Of a stretch of 63,722 nt of DNA, positions 15,419 to 24,367 are shown one piece after another; within the stretch, counting starts at the first letter, position 1, and the number at the start of each line of letters is the position of its first letter. The DNA is from Novosphingobium sp. (GTDB lineage: Bacteria > Pseudomonadota > Alphaproteobacteria > Sphingomonadales > Sphingomonadaceae). A model generated the notes under the pieces. That model ran no database searches. It was not told the origin of the DNA and saw only the letters and a list, made by a program, of their open reading frames with translations. The position numbers and the translations under genes were made by a program. The DNA lies in contig JAGREN010000016.1 of the NCBI GenBank assembly GCA_020446505.1, positions 1 to 63,722 of the forward strand, given 5' to 3'.

Positions 15419-16365
15419 ACAGGGACGACGAGATCATATTCGCCGAGGCGCTGCGCTGGCATGCGGCCTCAGACAGCGACAGCATGGACTGGGACGGGTT
15501 CACCGACTGGCTCGAGGCCGACTCGCGCCATCGCGATGCCTATGACAGCGTCGCGCTGGGCGATGCAATGTTTGCGGACCACGGCGCTGACCTGCTCGAA
15601 GCCTTTCCCGCCGTCGCCAACGACCAGGGCGAGGCAACCGTCGTTCCATTGCGCACGAATCGCGGCTGGATGCGCTGGGCCGGCATGGCGGTTGCCGCAT
15701 CGCTCGTGGCGATGCTGGCGCTTCCGCAGGTGTTGACGCCATCCCCGCAACGCTTCGAAGCTGGCGCGCAGAGCCGCACGATTGCGCTCGACGACGGGTC
15801 CACGGTAATCCTCGCTCCGCGCAGCACGCTTGAAGTGGCAGGCCGCCATCAGGAGCGCATGGCGCTTAGCGGAGGTGCCTGGTTCGATGTGCGTCACGAT
15901 CCTTCGCGCGCGCTGACGATCGAGGCCGACGGGGTCCAGATCTCCGACATCGGCACGCAGTTCGACGTGCAGGCCGCTGGCGGTCAGGTGCGCGTCGAAG
16001 TTGCCGAGGGCAAGGTCGAGGTCCGCTCCGATGCGATGGCGCAACCGGTGCGCCTGACCCAGGGCCGCAGCCTCAGCTACGATCCGAAGCAGGGCACGGC
16101 ACTCGTCAGGCCGGTTGCGAACAATGACATCGGCGAATGGCGCTCGGGTCGCCTGTCTTTCGATATGGCACCCTTGACGCTGGTCGCGGCCGATCTCAGC
16201 CGCTATGCGGGCGTCGAAGTGACGGTTGACGAGAGTCTTCGCAGCCGGGCGTTTTCGGGGACTCTGGTCATTAACAATGGCGATGCGGCAGTGCGTGATC
16301 TCACCCAGCTCATGGGCCTTGGCCTCGCTGGCTCCGCTGGCGATTATCGCATCGAGCCCCGCTGA
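15415..16365 (+). CDS. FecR-family anti-sigma / transmembrane signal transducer
   Basis: 316 residues. A cytoplasmic N-terminal DUF4880-like region (ALRWHAASDSDSMDWDGFTDWLEAD) would bind the sigma factor. One membrane span lies at about 87-105 (WAGMAVAASLVAMLALPQVL). The periplasmic FecR domain includes ALDDGSTVILAPRSTLEV and ISDIGTQFDVQ, and a C-terminal DUF4974/STN-like domain starts around PLTLVAADLSRYAGVEV. It would carry the receptor signal across the inner membrane. Its last 83 bases overlap the predicted receptor signal peptide in another frame. Confidence 0.92.
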   Translation: MNRDDEIIFAEALRWHAASDSDSMDWDGFTDWLEADSRHRDAYDSVALGDAMFADHGADLLEAFPAVANDQGEATVVPLRTNRGWMRWAGMAVAASLVAMLALPQVLTPSPQRFEAGAQSRTIALDDGSTVILAPRSTLEVAGRHQERMALSGGAWFDVRHDPSRALTIEADGVQISDIGTQFDVQAAGGQVRVEVAEGKVEVRSDAMAQPVRLTQGRSLSYDPKQGTALVRPVANNDIGEWRSGRLSFDMAPLTLVAADLSRYAGVEVTVDESLRSRAFSGTLVINNGDAAVRDLTQLMGLGLAGSAGDYRIEPR

Positions 16366-18649
16366 GGCGCGCGACGCCAGCTATCAGATCGACATTCCCG
16401 CCAGCACCCTGCCAGAGGCGCTGGCTGTCCTGTCCCGGCAGACCGGCGTTTCGATAGGCACCGATGGCGCATTGCCGCATCGCGCCACGCCCGCCCTGCG
16501 CGGCAGGATGAGCGTCGCAAGCGCGCTGCAACGCCTGCTTTCGGGAAGCGGACTGGTGGCACGCAAGGTCGGCGCAACGGCATGGCGGGTCGAGCGCGGC
16601 AGGTCTCCGTCGCTGGCCGAACAAGGACCCCGCACGCCCTCGAAAGCGACTGCTCCCACCCCGGTGGACGCTCCCGAAAACGAGACGATTGTCGTTACGG
16701 CAGCCAAGCGATCCGCCGCACTCGATACCCTGCCGATGGCGGTATCGGTGGTCACGCTCGACGAAAGTCAGCAAAGCTCGGCCCAGAACGGCACGTCGCT
16801 TGTCGCCCAGCGCAGCGAAGGACTGGCGATGACCTCGCTGGGTCCGGGGCGCAATCGCCTGTTCCTGCGCGGGGTCGCCGACAGTCCCTTCACGGGCGAG
16901 AGCCAGTCGACGGTGGCCGTGGTGTTCGACGAAGCGCGGCTGACCTATGCCGCGCCCGATCCCGACATCCGCCTTGTCGACGTCGAGCGGGCCGAAGTTC
17001 TCAAGGGGCCGCAGGGCTCGCTTTACGGCACCGGAGCGCTCGGCGGAATCTATCACATCGTGCCGCGCAGGGCCAACCTCGAAGAGACGACGCTCGCTGT
17101 TTCGCTAGCGGGCGATACGATTGCGCACGGCAGGCTCGGGTGGAGCGGGTCTGCTATCGCCAACCTGCCGCTGGCGCGCGACACCATCGGCGTGCGGCTG
17201 GTCGGCTATTCGGAGCGAGAGTCGGGCTGGATCGACACTGGCGACCGGGATGACAGCAACAGTTCGCGGCTGCTGGGCGCGCGCGCCAATCTCGGAATTG
17301 CGGCTGGCGGCAGCTGGCGTATCGATCTTTCCGGCCTGGTCCAGCTGCTTGAATCGCGTGACAGCCGCTACGTCTACGAACCGGGTGCGCGGGTGCGCCC
17401 CGCGCAGATGCCGGAACCGCACGACAATGACATGCGCCATGTCTCCGCACGCCTCGCGCGCGAGGGTGGCGGGGTCGACATTACCCTGTCATCGGGCATG
17501 TCCTGGCACGAAGTCGGCGATACGCTCGACGCCACGATCGGCGCGGAAAGTTTCGGCCTCGCCCAGCCAAGCGAACTCGAAGACAGCAAGTACTACAAGG
17601 TGTGGGACAGCGAAGCGCGCATTTCCGGTCACGCTGGCGGCCTGCGTTGGCTCGCCGGGCTCAGCCATGTCGAAGCCCGGCAATCCGTGCTCTGGACCCT
17701 GAACTCGTTCACGGACGCATCGATGATTATCGACGACGATCGCCGCAATACGTCGGACACCGCGCTGTTCGGCGACCTGACCTTGCCACTCGGCGGCAAG
17801 TTCACTGTCGATGCGGGAGCGCGACTCTACCACTCGAAGGTCGTGGAGACGCGGAAGCTGGCCACTGAGATGGTGACGCGCCATCAGCAGCGGACCGGTG
17901 TCACGCCCAGTCTCGCTTTTTCATGGCGACCGGGTCCGGGGCAGATCGTTTACCTGCGATATGGATCGGCATTCCGGCAGGGCGGATCGGATATCGGCGC
18001 GGACGGCTCGATCGAAACGCTCAAGGGCGACGAGTTGCAGACGCTGGAAGCAGGATGGCGGCGCCAGATCGGACGAGGCGGCCGGATCGACATAGGCATT
18101 TTTGCCTCGCGTTGGCAGAACCTTCAGTCGGACATGCTCCAGCCCAACGGCCTGATCGAGAGCGCGAACGCCGGGGACGCCAGGATCAAGGGGGCAGAAG
18201 CGACCTTCGACCTGCCGATTGCAGACCGGCTGCGGATCGAAGGCGGCGCGAATTTCACGGACGCGCGCCTTACGCGCAACATGCTCGGCGCGAGGCTGGA
18301 CGATCGCCGGCTGCCGGTGGTGCCGCGCTACACCGCGCGGATCGGCTTCCAGCACGATCTTGCGATCCGCGGTGTCGATGTGACCTTGCGCGCGAATGTC
18401 CGCTATGTCGGGCCTCAACGCCTCAGTTTCGACCCGGCAGTCGACCGGCCGATGGGTTCCTATTTCGAGAACGCGATCGAAGTGCAGGCAAGGCTGGGCG
18501 CGGCGCACCTGGCGCTGTCCGCCGAGAACCTGTTCGGCTCGGCCGACGACAGCTTCGCATTCGGCAATGCCCTGCGCTTTGCAACCGGCCGTCAATATAC
18601 CCCGCAAAAGCCGGCCAGCCTGTCCATGCGGATTGGCATGGACTTCTGA
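16283..18649 (+). CDS. TonB-dependent outer-membrane receptor with STN signalling domain
   Basis: About 788 residues. Signal peptide MRQCVISPSSWALASLAPLA to about residue 30; STN (secretin/TonB N-terminal) domain YQIDIPASTLPEALAVLSRQ; TonB box-like ETIVVTAAKR; plug domain with LFLRGVADSPFTGES and VLKGPQGSLYGTGALGG; then the beta barrel ending RIGMDF with the terminal aromatic. The STN domain predicts dialogue with FecR. Start uncertain: the ATG at 16283 lacks a good ribosome site, and any start leaving a signal peptide overlaps fecR. The ligand is unknown and could be the product of the upstream genes. Confidence 0.9.
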   Translation: MRQCVISPSSWALASLAPLAIIASSPAEARDASYQIDIPASTLPEALAVLSRQTGVSIGTDGALPHRATPALRGRMSVASALQRLLSGSGLVARKVGATAWRVERGRSPSLAEQGPRTPSKATAPTPVDAPENETIVVTAAKRSAALDTLPMAVSVVTLDESQQSSAQNGTSLVAQRSEGLAMTSLGPGRNRLFLRGVADSPFTGESQSTVAVVFDEARLTYAAPDPDIRLVDVERAEVLKGPQGSLYGTGALGGIYHIVPRRANLEETTLAVSLAGDTIAHGRLGWSGSAIANLPLARDTIGVRLVGYSERESGWIDTGDRDDSNSSRLLGARANLGIAAGGSWRIDLSGLVQLLESRDSRYVYEPGARVRPAQMPEPHDNDMRHVSARLAREGGGVDITLSSGMSWHEVGDTLDATIGAESFGLAQPSELEDSKYYKVWDSEARISGHAGGLRWLAGLSHVEARQSVLWTLNSFTDASMIIDDDRRNTSDTALFGDLTLPLGGKFTVDAGARLYHSKVVETRKLATEMVTRHQQRTGVTPSLAFSWRPGPGQIVYLRYGSAFRQGGSDIGADGSIETLKGDELQTLEAGWRRQIGRGGRIDIGIFASRWQNLQSDMLQPNGLIESANAGDARIKGAEATFDLPIADRLRIEGGANFTDARLTRNMLGARLDDRRLPVVPRYTARIGFQHDLAIRGVDVTLRANVRYVGPQRLSFDPAVDRPMGSYFENAIEVQARLGAAHLALSAENLFGSADDSFAFGNALRFATGRQYTPQKPASLSMRIGMDF

Positions 18650-18688
18650 CGCAGGCATCGTCTGCCATGAAGGCGATAGATGCGATGG

Positions 18689-19324
18689 TCACTGTTGAAA
18701 GGGAACGGGAAGATCACCCGGCGTCCACGGCTTCACCCGAAGCATGATTGCATTGAACAGGTCAGATGCGAGGTGATCGGCCAGCCACACCTTGAGATGC
18801 GGCAGATCCTGAGCATCGAACCACTCGCGGTCCACTGACGCAAACTGCCGTACAAAAGGCATGATCGCAGCATCGGCCAAACCCCGCGCACCTCCGCAAA
18901 GCTGGCTCTGGCCAGCCAGCCGGCCATCGAGGTCGCGCAGAAACGCCAGCCCTCTCTCGCGATGCACGAGCGCGTCGGAAGCGTGCCGTTCGGGATACTT
19001 GTAGCGGTCGAGGTCGTGCTTGAACGGACCGTCATTGGCTGCAATCAGCGCCGGATCGTCGCGCTCCAGCCAGCCTTCGGGATCGCACGATGCGAGAGCC
19101 CGGCGCATGATGTCGAGGCTCTCGTCGATCACCGTGCCGTCTGTCTCGACAAGCATGGGCACGGTTCCCTTGGGGGAAGCGGCCAGCATGTCCTGCGGCT
19201 TTGCCGAAAGTTTGACTTCGCGCAGTTCGCAGCGCGTGCCGCTGACCGCCAGAGCCATCCGCGCCCGCATGGCATAGGGGCAGCGGCGAAAGCTGTAGAG
19301 AACGGGATCAGTCGGCGCGGTCAT
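18689..19324 (-). CDS. Glutathione S-transferase-like protein
   Basis: 211 residues. The thioredoxin-fold N-terminus has [17 protein letters not shown] and the cis-Pro segment [21 protein letters not shown]; the C-terminal half is the helical GST domain. The CPYA sequence resembles glutaredoxin/omega-type GSTs, where Cys rather than Ser or Tyr is the active residue. It begins inside the 3' end of trhO (17-base overlap) on the same strand, so the two are coupled. A redox or deglutathionylation role is likely; the substrate is unknown. Confidence 0.88.
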   Translation of the reverse strand: MTAPTDPVLYSFRRCPYAMRARMALAVSGTRCELREVKLSAKPQDMLAASPKGTVPMLVETDGTVIDESLDIMRRALASCDPEGWLERDDPALIAANDGPFKHDLDRYKYPERHASDALVHRERGLAFLRDLDGRLAGQSQLCGGARGLADAAIMPFVRQFASVDREWFDAQDLPHLKVWLADHLASDLFNAIMLRVKPWTPGDLPVPFQQ

Positions 19325-20282
19325 CGGCCCTCCCGGTGAACACGGCGCCGACATGCGCGCGCCCCTGCGCGGCGGCTAGCTCTTCCTGTCGTTGACGTTC
19401 GCGATAGGACGCCCGCTGCTCTTCGGTCCGTTCGGAATGGCAGCTTGGGCAGCTTACGCCCGGTTCGAACAGCGGCGAATTCTGGTCGTCGGCACTGACT
19501 GGTCGGCGGCAGGCGTGGCATAGCGCGTAACTACCCTCCACGAGCCCGTGGCCGATAGTCACGCGCTGGTCGAAAACGAAGCACTCACCGCGCCACAGGC
19601 TTTGTTGCTCGGGCACCGTTTCGAGATATTTCAGGATTCCGCCCTTGAGGTGGTAGACGTCCTCGATGCCCTCCCGCTTGAGGAAGGCAGTCGATTTTTC
19701 GCAGCGGATGCCGCCGGTGCAGAACATCGCGACCCTGGGTGTCTTGCCGGCTTGCAGCAAACTCTCGCGTTCACGGCCGAACCACTCGGGGAATTCCCGG
19801 AAGCTCGCGGTCTTGGGATCAATCGCGCCCTCGAAGGTGCCCACCGCGACTTCGTAGTCATTGCGCGTGTCGATGACGATGGTGTCGGGATCGGTGATCA
19901 GCGCGTTCCAGTCCTGCGGCTCGACATAGGTGCCGACGCTGGTTCGTGGATCGAGGTCGGGTTGGCCCATAGTGACGATCTCGCGCTTGAGCCGCACTTT
20001 CATGCGATGGAATGGCATGGCGGAGGCGCTCGACAGCTTGACGTCGAGATCGGCACAGTCGGGCAGGGCGCGAATATAATCTAGCACTCTCGCAATGCCC
20101 TCATGCGGTCCTGCAATCGTACCGTTGATGCCCTCCGCTGCCAGCAGCAAGGTGCCGCGAATTCCCTGCTCTCGGCACAGGCGCTCGAGCGGTGCGCGCA
20201 GGCTCGCGCAATCCCCGAAGCGCGTGAAGCGGTACAGGGCTGCCACGCACACGGGCTCAGAGGATTGGCTTTCAGGTTGCAT
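19308..20282 (-). CDS. trhO: tRNA uridine(34) hydroxylase, rhodanese-type (TrhO/YceA)
   Basis: 324 residues: an N-terminal acylphosphatase-like domain ([14 protein letters not shown]), a rhodanese domain with active-site loop [11 protein letters not shown], and a C-terminal cysteine cluster (CHACRRP then CPSC) that could bind zinc. TrhO uses oxygen to form 5-hydroxyuridine at the wobble position of tRNAs. Motif order and length fit the family (UPF0176). It is the first gene of a two-gene unit with the GST-like gene. Start ATG at 20282; no strong ribosome site seen. Confidence 0.93.
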   Translation of the reverse strand: MQPESQSSEPVCVAALYRFTRFGDCASLRAPLERLCREQGIRGTLLLAAEGINGTIAGPHEGIARVLDYIRALPDCADLDVKLSSASAMPFHRMKVRLKREIVTMGQPDLDPRTSVGTYVEPQDWNALITDPDTIVIDTRNDYEVAVGTFEGAIDPKTASFREFPEWFGRERESLLQAGKTPRVAMFCTGGIRCEKSTAFLKREGIEDVYHLKGGILKYLETVPEQQSLWRGECFVFDQRVTIGHGLVEGSYALCHACRRPVSADDQNSPLFEPGVSCPSCHSERTEEQRASYRERQRQEELAAAQGRAHVGAVFTGRADDRAD

Positions 20283-20422
20283 GGCGACCCTATAGCGCCA
20301 AGCCGCGCGCGCGTCAGCATGCGTGCGGCAGCGCCTAGTTAAGCCACGCCATCAATCGCGTTCCTACCCTGACCAATTTGGCAGGTTCTTCGGTTCTCCC
20401 CCGCAATCCGGCATAAGTCCTG

Positions 20423-20447
20423 CTCGCAGACTTCTATCGTCTGCGAG
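20423..20447. promoter_or_regulatory. Perfect 9-base inverted repeat, probable operator
   Basis: CTCGCAGAC (20423-20431), seven spacer bases, GTCTGCGAG (20439-20447). It ends 36 bases before the ATG of the D-threonine-aldolase-like gene, where a repressor or activator would act. The symmetry suggests a dimeric helix-turn-helix regulator (for example GntR or LacI type); no regulator gene is adjacent. Confidence 0.55.
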
Positions 20448-20483
20448 GAAATGCGCGATTTCGATCGGCCTGCGGTGAGTTCG

Positions 20484-21665
20484 ATGACCAACATGACAAT
20501 CGAAAAGGAAGTGGCGGATTCAGGCGGCAAGACCCTGATGACTCTCTCCACCCCGGCGCTCGTGCTCGATCTGGACAGGATGGACCGCAATCTCGCGCGC
20601 CTGACTGCATTGATGGACGGGTTTGGTGTCGTGTTGCGCCCCCATCTCAAGACCGCCAAATCCATCGACGTGGCCCGCCGCATTCACCCAGAAGGTCCTG
20701 GTCCAATTACCGTCTCCACTCTGGCCGAAGCGGAATATTTCGCTCGCGAGGGCGGCTATACTGACATCACCTATGCCGTCGGGCTCGATCCCTACATGGC
20801 ACCGCGCGCGCTGGCGCTCTGTGCGACTGGCGTCGAGTTGAAAGTCACGCTCGACACGGCGGCGCAGGCAGAGTCACTGGGACAGGCGGCCGCAGGCCAC
20901 ACAAGCAAGCCGTCGGTCATGATCGAGATAGATTGCGACGGACATCGCGGCGGTCTTGTGCCGGACGATCCGAAGCTTGTGGACGTTGCGCGAGCCGTGG
21001 TGGATGCGGGGCTGACGCTGGCGGGCGTGCTCACCCATGCTGGCGCATCCTACGATCTTCATGATCCGATGGCCCTCGCAGACGCCGCCGAAAACGAGCG
21101 GGCGTCTGCGGTGCGTGCAGCAGAGAGGCTGCGGGCAGCAGGGTTCGATTGTCCGGTCGTCTCCGTCGGCTCAACGCCGACTTCGCACTTCGCCCGCGAC
21201 CTGACCGGCGTGACGGAAGTGCGCGCCGGGGTGTTCATGTTCTTCGATCTCGTGATGCATGGCATCGGCGTTTGCCAGATCGACGACATTGCCGTGTCGG
21301 TCCTGACGACGGTGATCGGGACCAAGCCGGACAAGGGCTGGATCCTCGTCGATGCGGGGTGGATGGCCATGTCGCGCGACCGGGGGACCAGCAAGCAGGC
21401 AGTCGATCAGGGCTACGGGCTGGTGTGTGACGTTCACGGCAAACCTCTCGATGACCTCATAGTCGATCAGGCCAATCAGGAGCATGGGATCATAGCCTTG
21501 CGACCCGGCAGCAAGGCAGCGCTGCCCGATCTGCCAGTCGGCACCCGGCTGCGCGTGCTGCCGAACCATGCCTGTGCCACCGGAGCGCAGCACGACGCCT
21601 ACCATGTAGTCGCTGGCAACGCCGACGATGTCGTTGCAGTCTGGCCCCGCATGAGGGGATGGTAG
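20484..21665 (+). CDS. DSD1-family PLP enzyme (D-threonine aldolase / D-serine dehydratase-like)
   Basis: 393 residues in fold type III. The N-terminal alanine-racemase-like barrel has LRPHLKTAKS, with Lys56 the probable PLP lysine. The C-terminal domain carries the metal-binding His-x-Cys pair in LPNHACATG. Known relatives cleave D-threonine-type beta-hydroxy amino acids or dehydrate D-serine and need a divalent metal. A ridA remnant follows two bases after the stop, then an aldehyde dehydrogenase. This suggests a pathway in which a beta-hydroxy-D-amino acid is split to glycine and an aldehyde that is then oxidised. A strong dyad lies upstream. Confidence 0.88.
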   Translation: MTNMTIEKEVADSGGKTLMTLSTPALVLDLDRMDRNLARLTALMDGFGVVLRPHLKTAKSIDVARRIHPEGPGPITVSTLAEAEYFAREGGYTDITYAVGLDPYMAPRALALCATGVELKVTLDTAAQAESLGQAAAGHTSKPSVMIEIDCDGHRGGLVPDDPKLVDVARAVVDAGLTLAGVLTHAGASYDLHDPMALADAAENERASAVRAAERLRAAGFDCPVVSVGSTPTSHFARDLTGVTEVRAGVFMFFDLVMHGIGVCQIDDIAVSVLTTVIGTKPDKGWILVDAGWMAMSRDRGTSKQAVDQGYGLVCDVHGKPLDDLIVDQANQEHGIIALRPGSKAALPDLPVGTRLRVLPNHACATGAQHDAYHVVAGNADDVVAVWPRMRGW

Positions 21666-21666
21666 G

Positions 21667-21797
21667 ATGAGCAGCGGTCAACCCATCATCGTCCCCGATG
21701 CGCCGCCGCCTGCCGGGCATTACAGCGCGGGCGTCAAGCATGATTGCATCACGGCTATCTGGTCGAGATCGAGGCAATCGCGGCGTGCGCGGCATGA
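21667..21797 (+). pseudogene. ridA remnant with internal deletion and frame shift
   Basis: The frame from ATG 21667 gives MSSGQPIIVPDAPPPAGHYS and then AGVKHD, the N-terminus of a RidA-type imine deaminase. After about 26 codons the family sequence breaks. In a different frame the bases just before the aldehyde dehydrogenase read HGYLVEIEAIAACAA then stop, which matches the RidA C-terminus. Around 85-90 central codons are missing. The surviving stop overlaps the next gene's ATG (ATGA), so the intact gene was coupled to it. RidA removes reactive enamine/imine by-products of PLP enzymes, consistent with its place after a PLP enzyme gene. Confidence 0.8.
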
Positions 21798-23263
21798 CTG
21801 ATCCGGTCAGCCACCTTCGCGATGCGGGCCGCCTCGATCGCATGTTCGTCGATTGCGAATGGCGGGTGCCATCGGGTCAGGACCGGAGCGATGTCGTCAA
21901 TCCGGCCACGGAACAGGTGATTGCCAAGGTGGCGATGGCTGACCGCAGCGACGTCGATGCTGCCGTGCTGGCCGCAAGAGCGGCTTTCGAGCAATGGTCG
22001 GCGACAACGCCGGGCGAACGGGCCGACCTGCTCGACAGGCTGAGGGACATCCTGCTCGATAGGGCCGAACTGTTTGCACAGGCGATCTCGGTCGAGATGG
22101 GCGCGGCGATCACCTGGGCGCGCACAGCACAGGTGCCGCTCGCGATTGAGCATGTCCGGGTGGCAGCAGAGAATGTGAGAGCATTTGACTTCCTCAAGAT
22201 GCGCGGGACGACGGCAATCGCGCGTGAAGCCATCGGCGTCTGCGCTCTTATCACGCCGTGGAACTGGCCGCTTTACCAGATCACGGCAAAGGTCGCCCCG
22301 GCGCTGGCGGCGGGATGCACCGTGATCCTTAAGCCCAGCGAACTGTCGCCGCTCGATGCCTTGCTCTTTGCCGAAGTGGTGGAAGAGGCTGGCGTGCCGC
22401 CCGGCGTGTTCAACCTCGTGATCGGCAGCGGCGAGGTGGTCGGCGATGCCCTGTCTCGCCATCCCGAAGTCGACATGGTCTCGATCACCGGATCGACGCG
22501 CGCGGGCGTGCTCGTATCGAAGGCCGCCGCCGACACGGTGAAGCGGGTCGCGCTGGAACTGGGCGGCAAGTCTCCCAACATCGTCCTGCCCGATGCAGAC
22601 CTTGAGAGCGCCATCGGTCCGGGGATCGGCGCTTGCTTCCGCAATGTCGGGCAATCCTGCAGCGCACCGACTCGAATGATCGTGCCGCGCGGAAGGCTTG
22701 CGGAAATCGAGGGGCTTGCGGCGCGCGCGGTCAGCCAGATGATGGTCGGCGATCCTGCCAGAGACAGCACCAGCCACGGCCCCATCGCAAATCGCGCCCA
22801 GTTCGAGCGGGTGCAGGCGATGATCCGCACCGGCATCGACGAAGGTGCGCGGCTCGTCTGCGGCGGTCCGGGAAAGCCCGACGGGCTGGACACGGGCTAT
22901 TTCGCGCGACCGACGATCTTTTCCGACGTCACACCCGACATGACCATCGCGCGCGAGGAGATCTTCGGGCCGGTGCTGGTGATCCTGCCTTACGACACGG
23001 TCGACGAAGCGATGCGGATCGCCAACGACACGGTCTACGGCCTCGGCGCCCATGTGCAGGGCAAGGACATGGAACTGGCCCGAAAAGTCGCCCGGCGCAT
23101 CCGCAGCGGACAGGTTCTCATCAACTACCCGGCCTGGGACCCGCAGGCGCCATTCGGCGGCTACAAGCAATCGGGCAACGGTCGCGAATATGGTCCGGAA
23201 GGGATCGAGGAGTTCCTCGAGGTCAAGTCCATCGTCGGTTACGACACACCCGCAGCAGCATGA
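21794..23263 (+). CDS. NAD(P)-dependent aldehyde dehydrogenase
   Basis: 489 residues of the ALDH superfamily. Motifs: ITPWNWPLYQITAKVAPALA, the cofactor loop FNLVIGSGEVVG, ITGSTRAG, the general-base Glu in VALELGGKSPNIVL, the catalytic Cys in NVGQSCSAPTRM, and EEIFGPVLVI with FGGYKQSGNGREYG. All catalytic residues are present. The start overlaps the ridA remnant's stop codon, so it depended on coupling from a gene that is now mostly deleted. It probably oxidises an aldehyde produced by the PLP enzyme or one delivered by the neighbouring SDR. Confidence 0.94.
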   Translation: MTDPVSHLRDAGRLDRMFVDCEWRVPSGQDRSDVVNPATEQVIAKVAMADRSDVDAAVLAARAAFEQWSATTPGERADLLDRLRDILLDRAELFAQAISVEMGAAITWARTAQVPLAIEHVRVAAENVRAFDFLKMRGTTAIAREAIGVCALITPWNWPLYQITAKVAPALAAGCTVILKPSELSPLDALLFAEVVEEAGVPPGVFNLVIGSGEVVGDALSRHPEVDMVSITGSTRAGVLVSKAAADTVKRVALELGGKSPNIVLPDADLESAIGPGIGACFRNVGQSCSAPTRMIVPRGRLAEIEGLAARAVSQMMVGDPARDSTSHGPIANRAQFERVQAMIRTGIDEGARLVCGGPGKPDGLDTGYFARPTIFSDVTPDMTIAREEIFGPVLVILPYDTVDEAMRIANDTVYGLGAHVQGKDMELARKVARRIRSGQVLINYPAWDPQAPFGGYKQSGNGREYGPEGIEEFLEVKSIVGYDTPAAA

Positions 23264-23527
23264 TCGGACAACAGTTCGCGCCGCATGAGGCAGGACTGCA
23301 AGGCCGTTCCGCATTGCCACAACGGGCACTGCAGAAATCCGGTTCGCACCCGGTTTGCCATGAATATCGAACCGCGCACGCCATCGTCCCCGTGAAACGC
23401 CCCCAAGGCGATGCGCCCTTGCCTCGATGGCGTCCGCAAACTTGCAACGGCGCGACTTATCGGCTTTCCAGAATTGCCGGATCGATCCACACATTGACTC
23501 GTGCGGCAAATGCATCGGGGGAGGAAT

Positions 23528-24316
23528 ATGACCATGGAATTCGCTGACCGTTACGGCCCGATGGCAGTGATCGCCGGCGGTTCTGAAGGCGTCGGCGCTG
23601 CCTATGCCATGGAACTCGCGGAGCGCGGCCTCGATCTTGCACTCATCGCGCGCAATCCCGGCCCGCTGGACGCGACGGCCGATCAGGTGCGCAAGGCGTT
23701 TCCCGAACGCAGTGTACTCACGCTGACAGTCGACCTCTCGGCGCCCGATGCCGCCGACCGGGTCGTTGCCCTCACTGCCGGGAACGAGGTTGGCCTCCTG
23801 ATCTACAATGCCGGCGCAAGCAGCCGGTCAGGCAATTTCCTCGATGGCGACCTCGAATTTCCGCAGAGCCTGCTCGCGGTGAACGCTGCGACCATGATGG
23901 CGCTCGTCCATGCCTATGGCAGGCCGATGAAGGCGCGCGGTCGCGGCGGCATCGTCGTGATGAGTTCGATGGCCTATCTCGTCGGGAATCCGGGTCTTGC
24001 CGCCTATAGCGGATCGAAGGCTTTCTCGACCCTGTTTTGCGAGGCGCTGTGGCATGAGCTGCGCCCGCATGGCGTGCATGTCCTGTCCCATGTTCTGGGC
24101 ATGACCGACACGCCTGCCAATGCACGCAACTATCCGGGCATGGGCGGCATGGGGGACAAGCCGGAAGACATTGTGCAGCAGGCTCTGGCCGCTCTGGACA
24201 AGGGGCCGGTCCTGCGTGCCACGGGCGGAGACGAAACAGCGCAATACCTCGGCTCGCTTTCACGCGATGCGGCCGTAGCGACCATGTACGAGATGGGCGC
24301 AGCGTTCAGGGACTGA
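23528..24316 (+). CDS. Short-chain dehydrogenase/reductase (SDR)
   Basis: 262 residues: AVIAGGSEGVGAAYAMELAE (nucleotide motif), LIYNAGA (the NAG motif), Ser in VMSSMAYL, and YSGSK catalytic Tyr-Lys. The second-strand end LIARN suggests NADP(H) use. A strong GGAGGA lies a few bases before the ATG, and the 264-base gap upstream suggests its own promoter. Substrate unknown; it resembles the ketoacyl-reductase-like SDRs common in sphingomonad catabolic regions. Confidence 0.9.
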   Translation: MTMEFADRYGPMAVIAGGSEGVGAAYAMELAERGLDLALIARNPGPLDATADQVRKAFPERSVLTLTVDLSAPDAADRVVALTAGNEVGLLIYNAGASSRSGNFLDGDLEFPQSLLAVNAATMMALVHAYGRPMKARGRGGIVVMSSMAYLVGNPGLAAYSGSKAFSTLFCEALWHELRPHGVHVLSHVLGMTDTPANARNYPGMGGMGDKPEDIVQQALAALDKGPVLRATGGDETAQYLGSLSRDAAVATMYEMGAAFRD

Positions 24317-24338
24317 CCGGTAGCTGAAGCACCTGCGC

Positions 24339-24367
24339 CCTGATCGGCCAGACTGCGACCGATCAGG
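24339..24367. terminator. Hairpin between convergent genes, possible bidirectional terminator
   Basis: CCTGATCGG (24339-24347) and CCGATCAGG (24359-24367) form a perfect 9-base stem with an 11-base loop, between the convergent SDR and hupE-like genes. There is no T-run, so simple Rho-independent termination is uncertain. The repeat overlaps the RTX-like remnant. Confidence 0.4.

Noticed and set aside
21755-23515. A 586-codon minus-strand open frame opposite the aldehyde dehydrogenase
   Set aside because: The dehydrogenase frame is complete with catalytic motifs; the reverse frame has no recognisable domain.
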